This document shows positions 32,711 to 43,650 of a DNA stretch of 64,000 nucleotides, one piece after another. Every line of letters begins with the position of its first letter. Positions within the stretch are counted from its first letter, which is position 1. The DNA comes from an uncultured Thalassolituus sp. (GTDB lineage: Bacteria > Pseudomonadota > Gammaproteobacteria > Pseudomonadales > Oceanobacteraceae). The stretch lies in the NCBI RefSeq assembly GCF_950066645.1, contig NZ_CATMFB010000017.1, positions 1-64,000 on the forward strand, in the 5' to 3' direction. The notes below the pieces were generated by a model. That model saw nothing but the letters and a program-made list of their open reading frames with translations, did no database searches and was not told where the DNA came from. The position numbers and the translations under genes are program-made.

Positions 32711-33877
32711 ATGACTGGAGCTGACCGCTGGCTGTTGCCTGATGGTATTGACGAAATTCTGCCGCCGCAGGCGCGCCGTATTGAGCAACTGCGCCGTCAT
32801 CTTCTCGATTATCTGGATGCCTGTGGCTATGACTTCGTCATTCCACCTGCACTGGAATATCTTGATTCACTGCTTACCGGCACAGGCAAAGATCTGAACC
32901 TGCGTACCTTCAAGGTCACTGACCAGCTTTCAGGCCGCATGATGGGTCTGAGTGCTGATACAACGCCGCAGGTTGCCCGCATTGATGCACACAGCCTGGC
33001 ACCGGAAGGCATCAGCCGTCTGAGCTACTGCCGCACTGTGTTCCACGCCAAGTCTGGCTCTCTGCTGGCGAGTCGTACCCCGACTCAGATTGGCGCAGAG
33101 CTGTATGGTGAAGCCGGCATCGAAGCCGACGTCGAAATCATCAGTGTGATGCTCAGCCTGCTGCAACAGGCAGGTCTTGAGAACGTTCACCTTGATCTCG
33201 GTAACGTAGGCGTTTTCCGTGCATTGGCCAGGGTCGCTGGTCTGACCGATGCTCAGCAGACAGAATTGTTTGATCTGCTGAAACTGAAATGCGCTACCGA
33301 CACTCAGGCCTGGGTGGCGCGTGAACTGAATGATGCCCGTCTGGTAGAAGCCTTTTCTGTGCTGGCCGGGCTTCAGGGCAGTGCAGAGTCGCTGGCGGGT
33401 GCGTTTGATCGCCTGCAGGCTCTGGTGCCGGAAACTGCGGAAGAAATTGGTCACATCCGCAGCGTTGCTGAGCGACTTGCAAAGCGCTTCCCGGCGACCT
33501 CTATGATGTGTGATCTGACTGAGCTGCGTGGTTACGACTACCACACAGGTCTGGTCTTTGCTGCCTATGTACCCGGCTATGGAGATGCTGTGGCACAGGG
33601 TGGTCGTTACGATGAAACCGGTGCAGACTTCGGACGTGCGCGTCCTGCGACCGGTTTCAGTGCCGATCTGAAAGTACTGGCGCGCCTGGGAAGGCGGACG
33701 GAGTCAGTCAAGCAGACGGTCGCTGCTCCCAGCTCCGATGACCCGGCGCTGTGGCAGGCTATCCAGCAGTGCAGAAGTCAGGGAATGCGCGTGCTGGTGC
33801 AACTGAATGGCGATGCGGTCGAATGCGACCAGCGCCTGCAACTTCTGGACGGCAAGTGGCAACTGGTTAACGCCTGA
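32711..33877 (+). CDS. hisZ: ATP phosphoribosyltransferase regulatory subunit
   Basis: HisRS-like paralog, located between hflC and purA. Confidence 0.92.
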   Translation: MTGADRWLLPDGIDEILPPQARRIEQLRRHLLDYLDACGYDFVIPPALEYLDSLLTGTGKDLNLRTFKVTDQLSGRMMGLSADTTPQVARIDAHSLAPEGISRLSYCRTVFHAKSGSLLASRTPTQIGAELYGEAGIEADVEIISVMLSLLQQAGLENVHLDLGNVGVFRALARVAGLTDAQQTELFDLLKLKCATDTQAWVARELNDARLVEAFSVLAGLQGSAESLAGAFDRLQALVPETAEEIGHIRSVAERLAKRFPATSMMCDLTELRGYDYHTGLVFAAYVPGYGDAVAQGGRYDETGADFGRARPATGFSADLKVLARLGRRTESVKQTVAAPSSDDPALWQAIQQCRSQGMRVLVQLNGDAVECDQRLQLLDGKWQLVNA

Positions 33878-33932
33878 AGAACTAAAGCCGATAACAGGCC
33901 TTGTTTGCTCAGAGTGAACTGGCCTTAACTAA

Positions 33933-35246
<1,314 letters not shown>

Positions 35247-35264
35247 TTATTCAGAAGTGTCAGA

Positions 35265-35290
35265 AAACCCGCTCCGGCGGGTTTTTTTAT
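35265..35290 (+). terminator. Intrinsic terminator of purA
   Basis: AACCCGCTCCGGCGGGTTTTTTTA. Confidence 0.85.
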
Positions 35291-35658
35291 GCCTGTCATT
35301 AATGACGATAAATTGACCATTGGCTATTTCATGGCCTTAATGAAAAAGTATTCCGGACGCTCTGCGTCAGTGCTTTGGCAAGCTTTTGCCACCTTTTCTG
35401 AGTGGCGTAAAACCTCTTATCTCTTTCTGAATTTTAATTAATAACAAAGTACCAGTTGTTGAGGATAAATTCGGTCATTTGTCCTATTTATCTGGTACTT
35501 ATTTATTATATTTGCCTGATTATTCCTCACTGGTGGTGTTTGGGCACACTCGTTGCTCCTATACATGTGTCAGCGACTGGCTGGCAAAGCGTTGGGCGTA
35601 TGGCAGTCGGGGCTTACTGGCCACTGCCTGAATTTATGAACAGTAGAGGAATGAAATC

Positions 35659-36117
35659 ATGCTGGATCTGTATGACTACCCTGTTGTCGTTGAGTTGCCT
35701 GTCTCCTGGGGCGAGATGGATTCATTTCAACATGTGAATAACGCGGTGTATTTCCGCTATTTCGAGAGTGCCCGGGTGAAATATGTGGAGAGCATCCGCA
35801 TCGAGGAGTTTATGAAGTCCACAGGAATGGGACCGATTCTCTCAGGTACATCGGCTAAGTTTTATGCTCCTCTGAAATATCCTGACACCATCAGTGTTGG
35901 CATCAAGAGTGTGAAGCTGGAATCCGGTCGTATTCATCAGGAATACGGCGTCTGGAGCCACGAGACCTCCCGCCTGGTGGCGAAAGGTGAAAGCACTATG
36001 GTGTTCTTCGATTATAAGAAAGGTTGCCCTTGCGATATCCCTGAAGGGTTGCGCGAGAATATCCTGAAGCTGGAGCCCTATCTGGCCGAGGATAATAAAG
36101 TCACCGAGCAGGCCTGA
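35659..36117 (+). CDS. Acyl-CoA thioesterase, 4HBT hot-dog fold family
   Basis: VSWGEMDSFQHVNNAVYFRYFESARVKY. Confidence 0.88.
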   Translation: MLDLYDYPVVVELPVSWGEMDSFQHVNNAVYFRYFESARVKYVESIRIEEFMKSTGMGPILSGTSAKFYAPLKYPDTISVGIKSVKLESGRIHQEYGVWSHETSRLVAKGESTMVFFDYKKGCPCDIPEGLRENILKLEPYLAEDNKVTEQA

Positions 36118-36185
36118 AGGCGCAGGGGTGATGTATCAGCCGGATAACCGCAGCCCTTTCTCTCTGAAAAGGCTGCGGTATCCGG

Positions 36186-37709
36186 TTATTTTTTCACGAT
36201 GATGTCGTAAAGATCTTTGCGACGGTCTTTCAGGTTGCGGACAGAGCCTTCGTTGTGAAGAATCCGCAGTTTGTCCATATCCAGATCTGAAAACAGCAGC
36301 ATTTCGGTATTGGCTGTCGCCTCTGACAGTACGGCATCGTGTGGGAACGGGAAGTCAGATGGTGTCAGCACGGCTGACTGGCTGTACTGAACATCCAGGC
36401 TTTCCACCTCTGGCAGGTTACCCACACTGCCGGCGATGACGACATAGCACTCATTCTCAATGGCTCTGGCCTGGGCGCAGTGGCGGACACGCAGGTAACT
36501 GTTCTTAGTGTCTGTCCAGAAGGGTACAAACAGAATTTCCATACCCTGCTCCGACATGATGCGGCCCAGCTCCGGGAATTCAACGTCGTAGCAGATCAGA
36601 ATGCCGACACGACCCGCGTCGGTTTCGAATACCTGAAGCTGGTTTCCGCCACGGATTACCCAGTCGTTTTTCTCGTGAGGGGTAATGTGAATCTTGCGCT
36701 GTTCGTCGACTTTACCACTGCGATGACAGAGATAAGATACGTTATAGATCGTCCCGTCTTCGTTGATCGGCATCGAACCGGTAATAATATTGGCGTTGTA
36801 TTCGACCGCCATACGGGACATGGCATCGCGGATTTCGTCGGTAAAACCAGCCAGAAAACGAATTGCTTCAGTCTGAGATGTTTCCGGGCAGAGGCCCATC
36901 AGAGGCGCGTTAAAGAATTCGGGAAAGACGATAAAGTCACACTGATAATCGGACACAGTATCAACGAAATATTCGACCTGCTTGAGCAGTTCTTCCAGTG
37001 AGCTTACCAGACGCATCTGCCACTGTACGGCGCCGACACGTACCGTAGTTTTACGGGACAGAAGCACGGTATCTGTCGGCTCATACAGAATGTTGCTCCA
37101 TTCGAGCAGCGTTGCGTAACCCACCGACGCAGAATCTTCAGGCAGGTACTTACGTAACAGACGCTTTACCTGAAAATCGTTGGAAAGCTGGAACGACAGA
37201 ATGGGGTCATAAATTTCTTTCGTATCCACTTTCTGGATGTAGTCCATGGGGGACATTTCATCCTGATAGTTGTGGTAACTGGGAATACGACCACCGGCCA
37301 GAATGGCCTGAAAATTATACTGACGGCAGAGTTCTTTACGGGCATCGTAAAGACGGCGGCCGATACGCATACCGCGGTGTGATTTTTTAATAACGACATC
37401 AAGCCCGTAGAGCGCATCGCCCTCGGGGTCGTTCGATACTACGTCGTTACTGTCGACAATGTCTTCGTAAGTATGCGGATTGGAAAAACGCTGGTAATCG
37501 ACCTGAACAGACAGGGCGATCCCGACCAGCGCGTCGCCATCAATGACACCGATCTGACCTTCCGGAAACTCATCAATAAGACGCTGAATAGTATGCTGTG
37601 GCCAGGCGCCGCCGAGTTCAGGGTAGGCCTCATCCATCAGTATCTTGATCTGGTCGTACTGAACCAGTGAGAGATTACATAATTCAAGGTGAAGGCGTTC
37701 GGATGCCAT
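36186..37709 (-). CDS. GNAT N-acetyltransferase fused to carbon-nitrogen hydrolase (nitrilase superfamily)
   Basis: GNAT-like N-terminus (KKSHRGMRIGRRLYDARKEL); nitrilase triad context (FPEFFNAPL, GILICYDVEFPELGR). Confidence 0.85.
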   Translation of the reverse strand: MASERLHLELCNLSLVQYDQIKILMDEAYPELGGAWPQHTIQRLIDEFPEGQIGVIDGDALVGIALSVQVDYQRFSNPHTYEDIVDSNDVVSNDPEGDALYGLDVVIKKSHRGMRIGRRLYDARKELCRQYNFQAILAGGRIPSYHNYQDEMSPMDYIQKVDTKEIYDPILSFQLSNDFQVKRLLRKYLPEDSASVGYATLLEWSNILYEPTDTVLLSRKTTVRVGAVQWQMRLVSSLEELLKQVEYFVDTVSDYQCDFIVFPEFFNAPLMGLCPETSQTEAIRFLAGFTDEIRDAMSRMAVEYNANIITGSMPINEDGTIYNVSYLCHRSGKVDEQRKIHITPHEKNDWVIRGGNQLQVFETDAGRVGILICYDVEFPELGRIMSEQGMEILFVPFWTDTKNSYLRVRHCAQARAIENECYVVIAGSVGNLPEVESLDVQYSQSAVLTPSDFPFPHDAVLSEATANTEMLLFSDLDMDKLRILHNEGSVRNLKDRRKDLYDIIVKK

Positions 37710-37822
37710 GTGATTACTTCTCTGTCTGCTAAGGCGGGTAAGACCGCTAATTTAGCAGGAATATCCGCCTGTTGAACAGACAGGAAGCCGGAGCCCGGCG
37801 GCGGGCTCCTCAGGCACAGGAG

Positions 37823-39262
37823 TTACTCAGGGCGCGGGCCGCGTGGTGGACGGTCGTCGTCACTGCGGAACTGCCACCATGAACGTTCAGCACGAGGGCC
37901 ACGTCCGGCTTTACCATGACGTGTGATCTCAGATTCCAGTGTCAGTTGAGCGATTTCTTTTCCGCCTACGCTGACGGTATAACTACCGTCTTTTTTCAGC
38001 AGCGCAGAAGAATACGTCAGCGACTGGAAATCACGAGGCGCAACGTAATCCAGAAGAAGTTCACCTTGTGCATCTCTGATGGTGAAGTGATCGCCTGTGG
38101 ACAGAGGGCTGTCCAGGTTGACCTGAATGATCGGTTGGGTTGAGGTGTCTGACGGTGTCTGTGCCATGCCGCTGCTGCCATGGGCGATCAGCGTACCACC
38201 TGTCAGGTTGAAGGTGCCGTCGACATCGATATAACCATCACGCTGGCTGAGTGGCCCGTTGACGATGAGTGTGCCACCGGACATTTCGGCGTGACCGTTG
38301 GAGTCGAATCCGTCACCGCCTGAATGAACAATGGTGTAGCCGCCGCGGATACTCAGCAGGCCATCGATGGCTTTTCCGTGCCCGCGACCGCCGCGTTCTT
38401 CTTCCGCGGCTGCTTTCTGCTCTGCTGTTTTCTTCAGCGTGACATTGAGGCCGTCATCCTTTGCATTTACTTCGATGTTGCCACTGTGGATCGTGATATA
38501 ACGGCTCTCGATGGCTTCATACGACTGGGTGATTTTCAGGTTTCCGCCCGCAATGTCGACCTTATTCGCCCCCATGATGCCGTCGTCTCCGGCACTGATG
38601 GTGATATCGCTGTCTTCGAGATTCACGAATCCTTTGTCTTCACGCTCAAGGTTATCCGATTTAATCGCATCACCACCGGCGACAATCTGTACGTTTGAGC
38701 GACGGATGTCGACACTGTCTTTACCCCGGATGCCTTCGTCTTTGGCATCAACAACCAGAGTGACATCGCGCAGGTCGAGATCATCTTTACCCACAACGGC
38801 ATCTTCCCGCAGACCCTTCACTGTAAGAGAGGCACCAGTGCCGCCTTCAATCCGAAGGTCTGCGCGGGAGAACAAAGCGCCCTGTGGCTCGTCGTTACTC
38901 ACACTGCCATCACTATCAGAAATCAGGTTGTCAGACTTCTCCGCAAGACGGACAGTGACATCCCCGGATTTCTGAATATACAGCGCGGCGCTCTGATGAC
39001 TGATGACGCGGGCACCATCGAGAATCAGTGTGACTTCTTCATCGCCCGCATTGACGATCAGAGAACGTCCGGCGCTGTCTCCCGAGAGGCGGTAGTCGCC
39101 TCCCTTTGCAATGGTAATGCTGTTTTCGTCAACTGACACCGCGCCGTTAACCGCTTCGGGCTGAGCGAGATTAATGGTCTGTGTTGCGGCGTGCGATGCG
39201 CCGGAGGCGATCGCCAGGCCGGTAAATAAAGCGCTGTAGCTGAATCGTGAAAAGGTACTCAT
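37823..39262 (-). CDS. Secreted carbohydrate-binding-domain (Cthe_2159-like) beta-helix protein
   Basis: Signal peptide plus repeated D/G-rich beta-helical motifs (KSDNLERED, GIRGKDSVDIRRSN, AKDDGLNV). Confidence 0.65.
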   Translation of the reverse strand: MSTFSRFSYSALFTGLAIASGASHAATQTINLAQPEAVNGAVSVDENSITIAKGGDYRLSGDSAGRSLIVNAGDEEVTLILDGARVISHQSAALYIQKSGDVTVRLAEKSDNLISDSDGSVSNDEPQGALFSRADLRIEGGTGASLTVKGLREDAVVGKDDLDLRDVTLVVDAKDEGIRGKDSVDIRRSNVQIVAGGDAIKSDNLEREDKGFVNLEDSDITISAGDDGIMGANKVDIAGGNLKITQSYEAIESRYITIHSGNIEVNAKDDGLNVTLKKTAEQKAAAEEERGGRGHGKAIDGLLSIRGGYTIVHSGGDGFDSNGHAEMSGGTLIVNGPLSQRDGYIDVDGTFNLTGGTLIAHGSSGMAQTPSDTSTQPIIQVNLDSPLSTGDHFTIRDAQGELLLDYVAPRDFQSLTYSSALLKKDGSYTVSVGGKEIAQLTLESEITRHGKAGRGPRAERSWWQFRSDDDRPPRGPRPE

Positions 39263-39959
39263 TCTGCGAACTCTCCGTGGCTAGATAATAAAGTGCAGGT
39301 GTCACACCCGTGCAGGAACGTAATTCATCGAGCAGTGGCTCGTGTTGATCGGCTTTTAATCTGACTTCAATGACTTTCTCAATCAGTTTTCCGCCCTGAT
39401 TATTTTTGATCGTATCTGAGCGGATAAAGTAACTCTGAACACGGGATTTGTTTTCCAGATGAGCTTTGATATCTGCCCACTGGCGACTCTCACTGTATTT
39501 GAGGATCAGCATATACGAGGGCTCGAAACTGACAGACCGTGACAGGCCCCAGAGAACGACGGAAATAAACAGGCTGGCGATGATAGAAAGCTGGTAATAC
39601 TCCACGCCGTTGGCAATGCCGACGGTAATTGACCAGAAAATAAATGCAGTATCCCGCGGGTCTTTCACAGCCGTCCGGAAACGGATAATAGAAAGCGCAC
39701 CGATCATCCCTAATGACAGCATCAGATTGCCACTGATACCGATCACGATCGCGTTGATCGCAATCGCAACCATGACCAGTGTGATATTAAAATTCTTGGA
39801 ATAAAGAACGCCGTTGTAAGTCTGCCGGTATACCCAATATATAAACATCGCCATTACAAACGTGGCAGATAACGAAATAAATATCTGTAATGATCCAAGG
39901 GTTGAATCCAGCATCAGCTGGCTTGAATTAAACAGAGAACTGAGATCAGTGGGGGTCAT
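39171..39959 (-). CDS. DUF4956 multi-TM protein
   Basis: Several TM helices, SLGMIGALSIIRFRTAVKDPRDTAFIFWSI; start placed at MTPTDLSS. Confidence 0.8.
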   Translation of the reverse strand: MTPTDLSSLFNSSQLMLDSTLGSLQIFISLSATFVMAMFIYWVYRQTYNGVLYSKNFNITLVMVAIAINAIVIGISGNLMLSLGMIGALSIIRFRTAVKDPRDTAFIFWSITVGIANGVEYYQLSIIASLFISVVLWGLSRSVSFEPSYMLILKYSESRQWADIKAHLENKSRVQSYFIRSDTIKNNQGGKLIEKVIEVRLKADQHEPLLDELRSCTGVTPALYYLATESSQNEYLFTIQLQRFIYRPGDRLRRIARRNTDH

Positions 39960-39982
39960 AATAATCAGTCGTGGTCGATGAA

Positions 39983-40705
39983 TTAAGCGCTGTAAAACTC
40001 GCGCATGTGCATACGCCCAAGGCAATATTTACTGATTGCCTGAGCGGTCGTCCCGTTGAGACGGAAAATCTGTGGAAACCACCCAGGGAGACAGTGATTG
40101 AATTTCACTTCCATAATGATGGTGTCACCCCGTTGAATCTGCTCCATTTCCAGTGAGTCGCAGAACAGATCGGTTTCCTCTGTGCTGATCCGGAGATTCA
40201 TATCGAACGTCACCCGGATGTCGTTGTAGTCCATGAGATACACTTCACGGTCATAATCGATCATCGCGGTAGGGCGGAAATAGCGGCGCTTGAGATCAAA
40301 AAAGATAGAGCGAGCACTGTTGGAATCTATGTCCAGTAACCAGTCGTAATCGCCCTCAATCATCTGATAGGCCTGCTCGCGGGAAATCGTTACCGAACTT
40401 TTATCCACAAACTGATTATGTTTCCGTTTGCGTTCGAGCTTTGCCCAGTTCTGATCGGGTGAATAGACGCGGATCCGGTATTTATCGCGCTCTTCGATAC
40501 CATCAAGCTTGTCTTCGACCGAGGTATTCAGAATGTCGTCAAAGTAGAGGCTGCGGATAAAATAACCGCGTTCACTTTTCTGATTCGGATCGCGCTCCAT
40601 CAGCTCACTCAGCAGGGCGCGTGCGTATTCGTAATCTGCATGACTGATAAAGAACTTTACTTCGTGACGTTTGACCGACAGGGCCTGCGTTCTGAGGGCC
40701 TTCAT
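39983..40705 (-). CDS. VTC-domain (polyphosphate polymerase-like) protein
   Basis: KRHEVKFFIS, YFIRSLYFDD, KYRIRVY, KLERKRKHNQFVDKSS, EVKFNHCLPGW. Confidence 0.85.
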   Translation of the reverse strand: MKALRTQALSVKRHEVKFFISHADYEYARALLSELMERDPNQKSERGYFIRSLYFDDILNTSVEDKLDGIEERDKYRIRVYSPDQNWAKLERKRKHNQFVDKSSVTISREQAYQMIEGDYDWLLDIDSNSARSIFFDLKRRYFRPTAMIDYDREVYLMDYNDIRVTFDMNLRISTEETDLFCDSLEMEQIQRGDTIIMEVKFNHCLPGWFPQIFRLNGTTAQAISKYCLGRMHMREFYSA

Positions 40706-40706
40706 A

Positions 40707-41210
40707 TCAGCGTCCTGTCCCGGATGTTTCCTGGTAGAAAACTTCAGTGATACTCAGGTCATTGCCCGGGCGGCCCATAGTGAAGGAGCCTTCGTAATTT
40801 GGCGGTGCGAGCAGGGTCATCCTGTCGATCTGTGATTTACCGTCGCGCGCCGTCAGCACCAGGGTTTCACCGTTCCCCAGATTAAAATTCAGCCTGGCAC
40901 TGCCATAGGGCGCTGAATCGGATGCTTTTCCATACACCCTGAGCGTCTGATGTGAGCCGATCACCCAGTCGCTGGTGAACTGCCACTTAGTAGGATCATC
41001 AAGATTATCGGACAGAAAATAGCCCTTCATACTGATGCTGTTCAGTGTCGGGTTGTAGAGATCCAGCCAGTCTTCTTTTGCGTTGTTCGTGAAGGACGCT
41101 TCTTTCAGATAGACCGTACTGGCGCTCTGGCTCTGGCTCAGCCAGAACAGCGCCGGAGTCAGAAGCGTGAACAGTAAGACCAGAATGTGAAGAGGTTGAA
41201 ATCTCGGCAT
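40707..41210 (-). CDS. Lamin-tail-domain (LTD) secreted/anchored protein
   Basis: LKEASFTNNAKEDWLDLYNPTLNSISMKGYFLSDN. Confidence 0.7.
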   Translation of the reverse strand: MPRFQPLHILVLLFTLLTPALFWLSQSQSASTVYLKEASFTNNAKEDWLDLYNPTLNSISMKGYFLSDNLDDPTKWQFTSDWVIGSHQTLRVYGKASDSAPYGSARLNFNLGNGETLVLTARDGKSQIDRMTLLAPPNYEGSFTMGRPGNDLSITEVFYQETSGTGR

Positions 41211-41604
41211 AGCTCTGTGGCTGCAATATGACAGAATTGCTGCATTTTAATGCAATTAAGATGTATTCGTATTTATTTTTGTATAGAAGTGTGGGACGCA
41301 CGGAACCCTCGCAGATCACCATAGTGAGCCGGCTGTTCGGGATGTGAGATTCTGAAATGCGTTCTGGAAGAGAATGGTAGGCAGTAGCTGTCATCGGCGT
41401 TGTGATACGCGCGGGGTACGCCCCTTGTATGTCAGTGATATGACAGCAACAGCCTGTCCCAGCAGTTTCAGCGTATTGTATGCGGATAATTTCATTGAAC
41501 TCCGTTGGCCGTATTGGACAGCAACGCCATGGTGCCAGCATAGCTGTCACAGAACGGACACGTCCCGTCTCCTTACTGAGCGCTCCAAAAATGGGGGACG
41601 AACA

Positions 41605-43614
41605 ATGAACAATACGAAATTAATAGCGCAGCTTACGTTGCTCGCTGCGGCAGTTACGCTGACGGCGTGTGGTGGAGACAGCAATAACTCCGATTCAGAT
41701 GATGTCGCTACAGAGCTGCCTGTGGTGGAAACACCTCAGAATGAGGCATCACCGGGTGATGACGACAGTCGCCACTCTGTCTTTACACTTGGGGTTTTGC
41801 CGGACACCCAGGGTGGCTCAGATGCTACCGGACAGGCGCATGTTGCCATACACCCAATGGATGAGGTTCTGAAGCACCAGTTAGCCGCTGGTGTGAATCT
41901 GGTCATCCCGGTTGGCGATCTGACCGATAAAGGTTCTGCTGTGGAATGGGAAGAGTGGACCAGCGTTGCTCGCCCATACAAAGAGCAGGGTATGGAGTTT
42001 CTCCCGGTAATGGGTAATCACGAGCTGAATTATTCATATACCACGGGTTGGATAAACGCGATGCGGGAATTTATTCCTGAAGATGCAGTGCATATGCCGG
42101 GCTACGAGTGGATAAATTATTACGTTATCCGTGAAAACGTTCTGATGATCGGCCTTGCATACTACAACCTTCCTCTGGCAATTAATTGGATAGAAGACGT
42201 TGTCGCAACGCACCGCGCTGACGTAGATCACATTGTGGTTGCGAGTCACGATGGTCTGATTGGCGCCAAGTATGGTCAGACTCGTGAGCAGATTGTTGAA
42301 GGCACAAAAGATGACGACTGGGTGTACAGCGTTGCGGATGAAATTCGCGCATTTTTTGCAGAGCATGATGTCATTTATGTACAGGGGCACGAGCACCAGT
42401 ACCAGCGATCTCTTATTGCGCGTGATACCGCTCAGACGTCTTTCCCATCAGGTTCAACACCCGAAGGCGGAAACTACCGTATGAACGTCTATACCCAGAT
42501 TCTGTCCGGTAATGCCTCTTATAAGGGGTATGAATTCCGTTATGGTGAGCGTGAACTGGTGCAGATGATCGTCGCTCAGAAAAACGCGACCATGAGCGGG
42601 GGATCTGATCACTTTGATGTGAATTCCAGCTGGTTGCGGTTTGATAATGATCGGGTGGATTACGCCTCTTACTACGCAGAGCATACCGCTCAGAATAACA
42701 ACAGTGATCAGGATTTTGATGCAGACTGGCACCTGATGGATAAATTCAGTCGCACAATTAATCGCTGTGAAACCGTGATTTATCCTAACAATATTCCTGA
42801 AGGTACGCGGGCAGTTATGGTCTTTCAGCCAGAGTACCTGACGGATTACTGTCTGGCTGACGATGGTTCTATGGCGCGTCTGGTCGGTGGAAGTAACGAT
42901 ACGTTTAACCGTACCGACAGCCGTACTCGCGATATGGGCTATACCCCAGGGTTCAGCCGTGCAGAAACCCTGACAGACCTGACCCGCCTTGCCTATCAGT
43001 GGTTGTACCAGTACCACGAAAGCTGGACTCCGAATCTGAATTCTGGAGTACGGGTGATTCCAGACGGCGAGGCCGGCGAACTGGTCATTCCTGAAGTCAC
43101 GGTCGATCTGAAAGAGCACGTTACTCTCAGTTGGACGCCAGCGACGGAAACTACGGTATCTGACATTCTGATTGTATCGGGCACTCAGAATCAGACAGGC
43201 GTGTATCAGGGAGATTACGGTGAACCTAAAGATATGCAGGCAGATACCGGACTGACGGTGAAAGACGGCGATGGTGATGATATGGCGAAGCCAGCCGTTG
43301 TTCTGCCGGCCAGCGCAACTGGCTCGTGGGATATTTCAGACGCAGTGGCTGATCCCTATGCCGTCGCCTTCACGGCTTCTGAAAATGTCACAGGAGACGG
43401 CGTGATACTGGCCCGTCGTGCCGGCGATAGCTGGCAGCCATTGGCAGATACTGGCTGCATTATTGAAGGCATCTGGCTCGAAAGCTATATCACCAGTCCG
43501 CCAGCCCGAAGTGCAGCGTGCGAAGGTAGTGCTGTGTTGGGTTATGACGCGGACGACAACATCTGGTGGTCGATTCTCACCGAGGATACAGAGCTGGCAC
43601 TGATCAGCCGCTAA
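41605..43614 (+). CDS. Lipoprotein metallophosphoesterase (calcineurin-like)
   Basis: Lipobox LTACGG; GVLPDTQGG, MGNHELN, QGHEHQYQR; start placed at MNNTKLIA. Confidence 0.82.
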   Translation: MNNTKLIAQLTLLAAAVTLTACGGDSNNSDSDDVATELPVVETPQNEASPGDDDSRHSVFTLGVLPDTQGGSDATGQAHVAIHPMDEVLKHQLAAGVNLVIPVGDLTDKGSAVEWEEWTSVARPYKEQGMEFLPVMGNHELNYSYTTGWINAMREFIPEDAVHMPGYEWINYYVIRENVLMIGLAYYNLPLAINWIEDVVATHRADVDHIVVASHDGLIGAKYGQTREQIVEGTKDDDWVYSVADEIRAFFAEHDVIYVQGHEHQYQRSLIARDTAQTSFPSGSTPEGGNYRMNVYTQILSGNASYKGYEFRYGERELVQMIVAQKNATMSGGSDHFDVNSSWLRFDNDRVDYASYYAEHTAQNNNSDQDFDADWHLMDKFSRTINRCETVIYPNNIPEGTRAVMVFQPEYLTDYCLADDGSMARLVGGSNDTFNRTDSRTRDMGYTPGFSRAETLTDLTRLAYQWLYQYHESWTPNLNSGVRVIPDGEAGELVIPEVTVDLKEHVTLSWTPATETTVSDILIVSGTQNQTGVYQGDYGEPKDMQADTGLTVKDGDGDDMAKPAVVLPASATGSWDISDAVADPYAVAFTASENVTGDGVILARRAGDSWQPLADTGCIIEGIWLESYITSPPARSAACEGSAVLGYDADDNIWWSILTEDTELALISR

Positions 43615-43628
43615 TTCCTACTCACATA

Positions 43629-43650
43629 AGCCCCGGCCAGTCCGGGGCTT
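43629..43650. terminator. Hairpin between convergent genes
   Basis: AGCCCCGGCCAGTCCGGGGCTT. Confidence 0.6.

Noticed and set aside
35456-35737. 93-aa ORF upstream of the thioesterase gene
   Set aside because: Overlaps the thioesterase start, low-complexity hydrophobic then Gly/Arg-rich, no family resemblance; probably non-coding intergenic.
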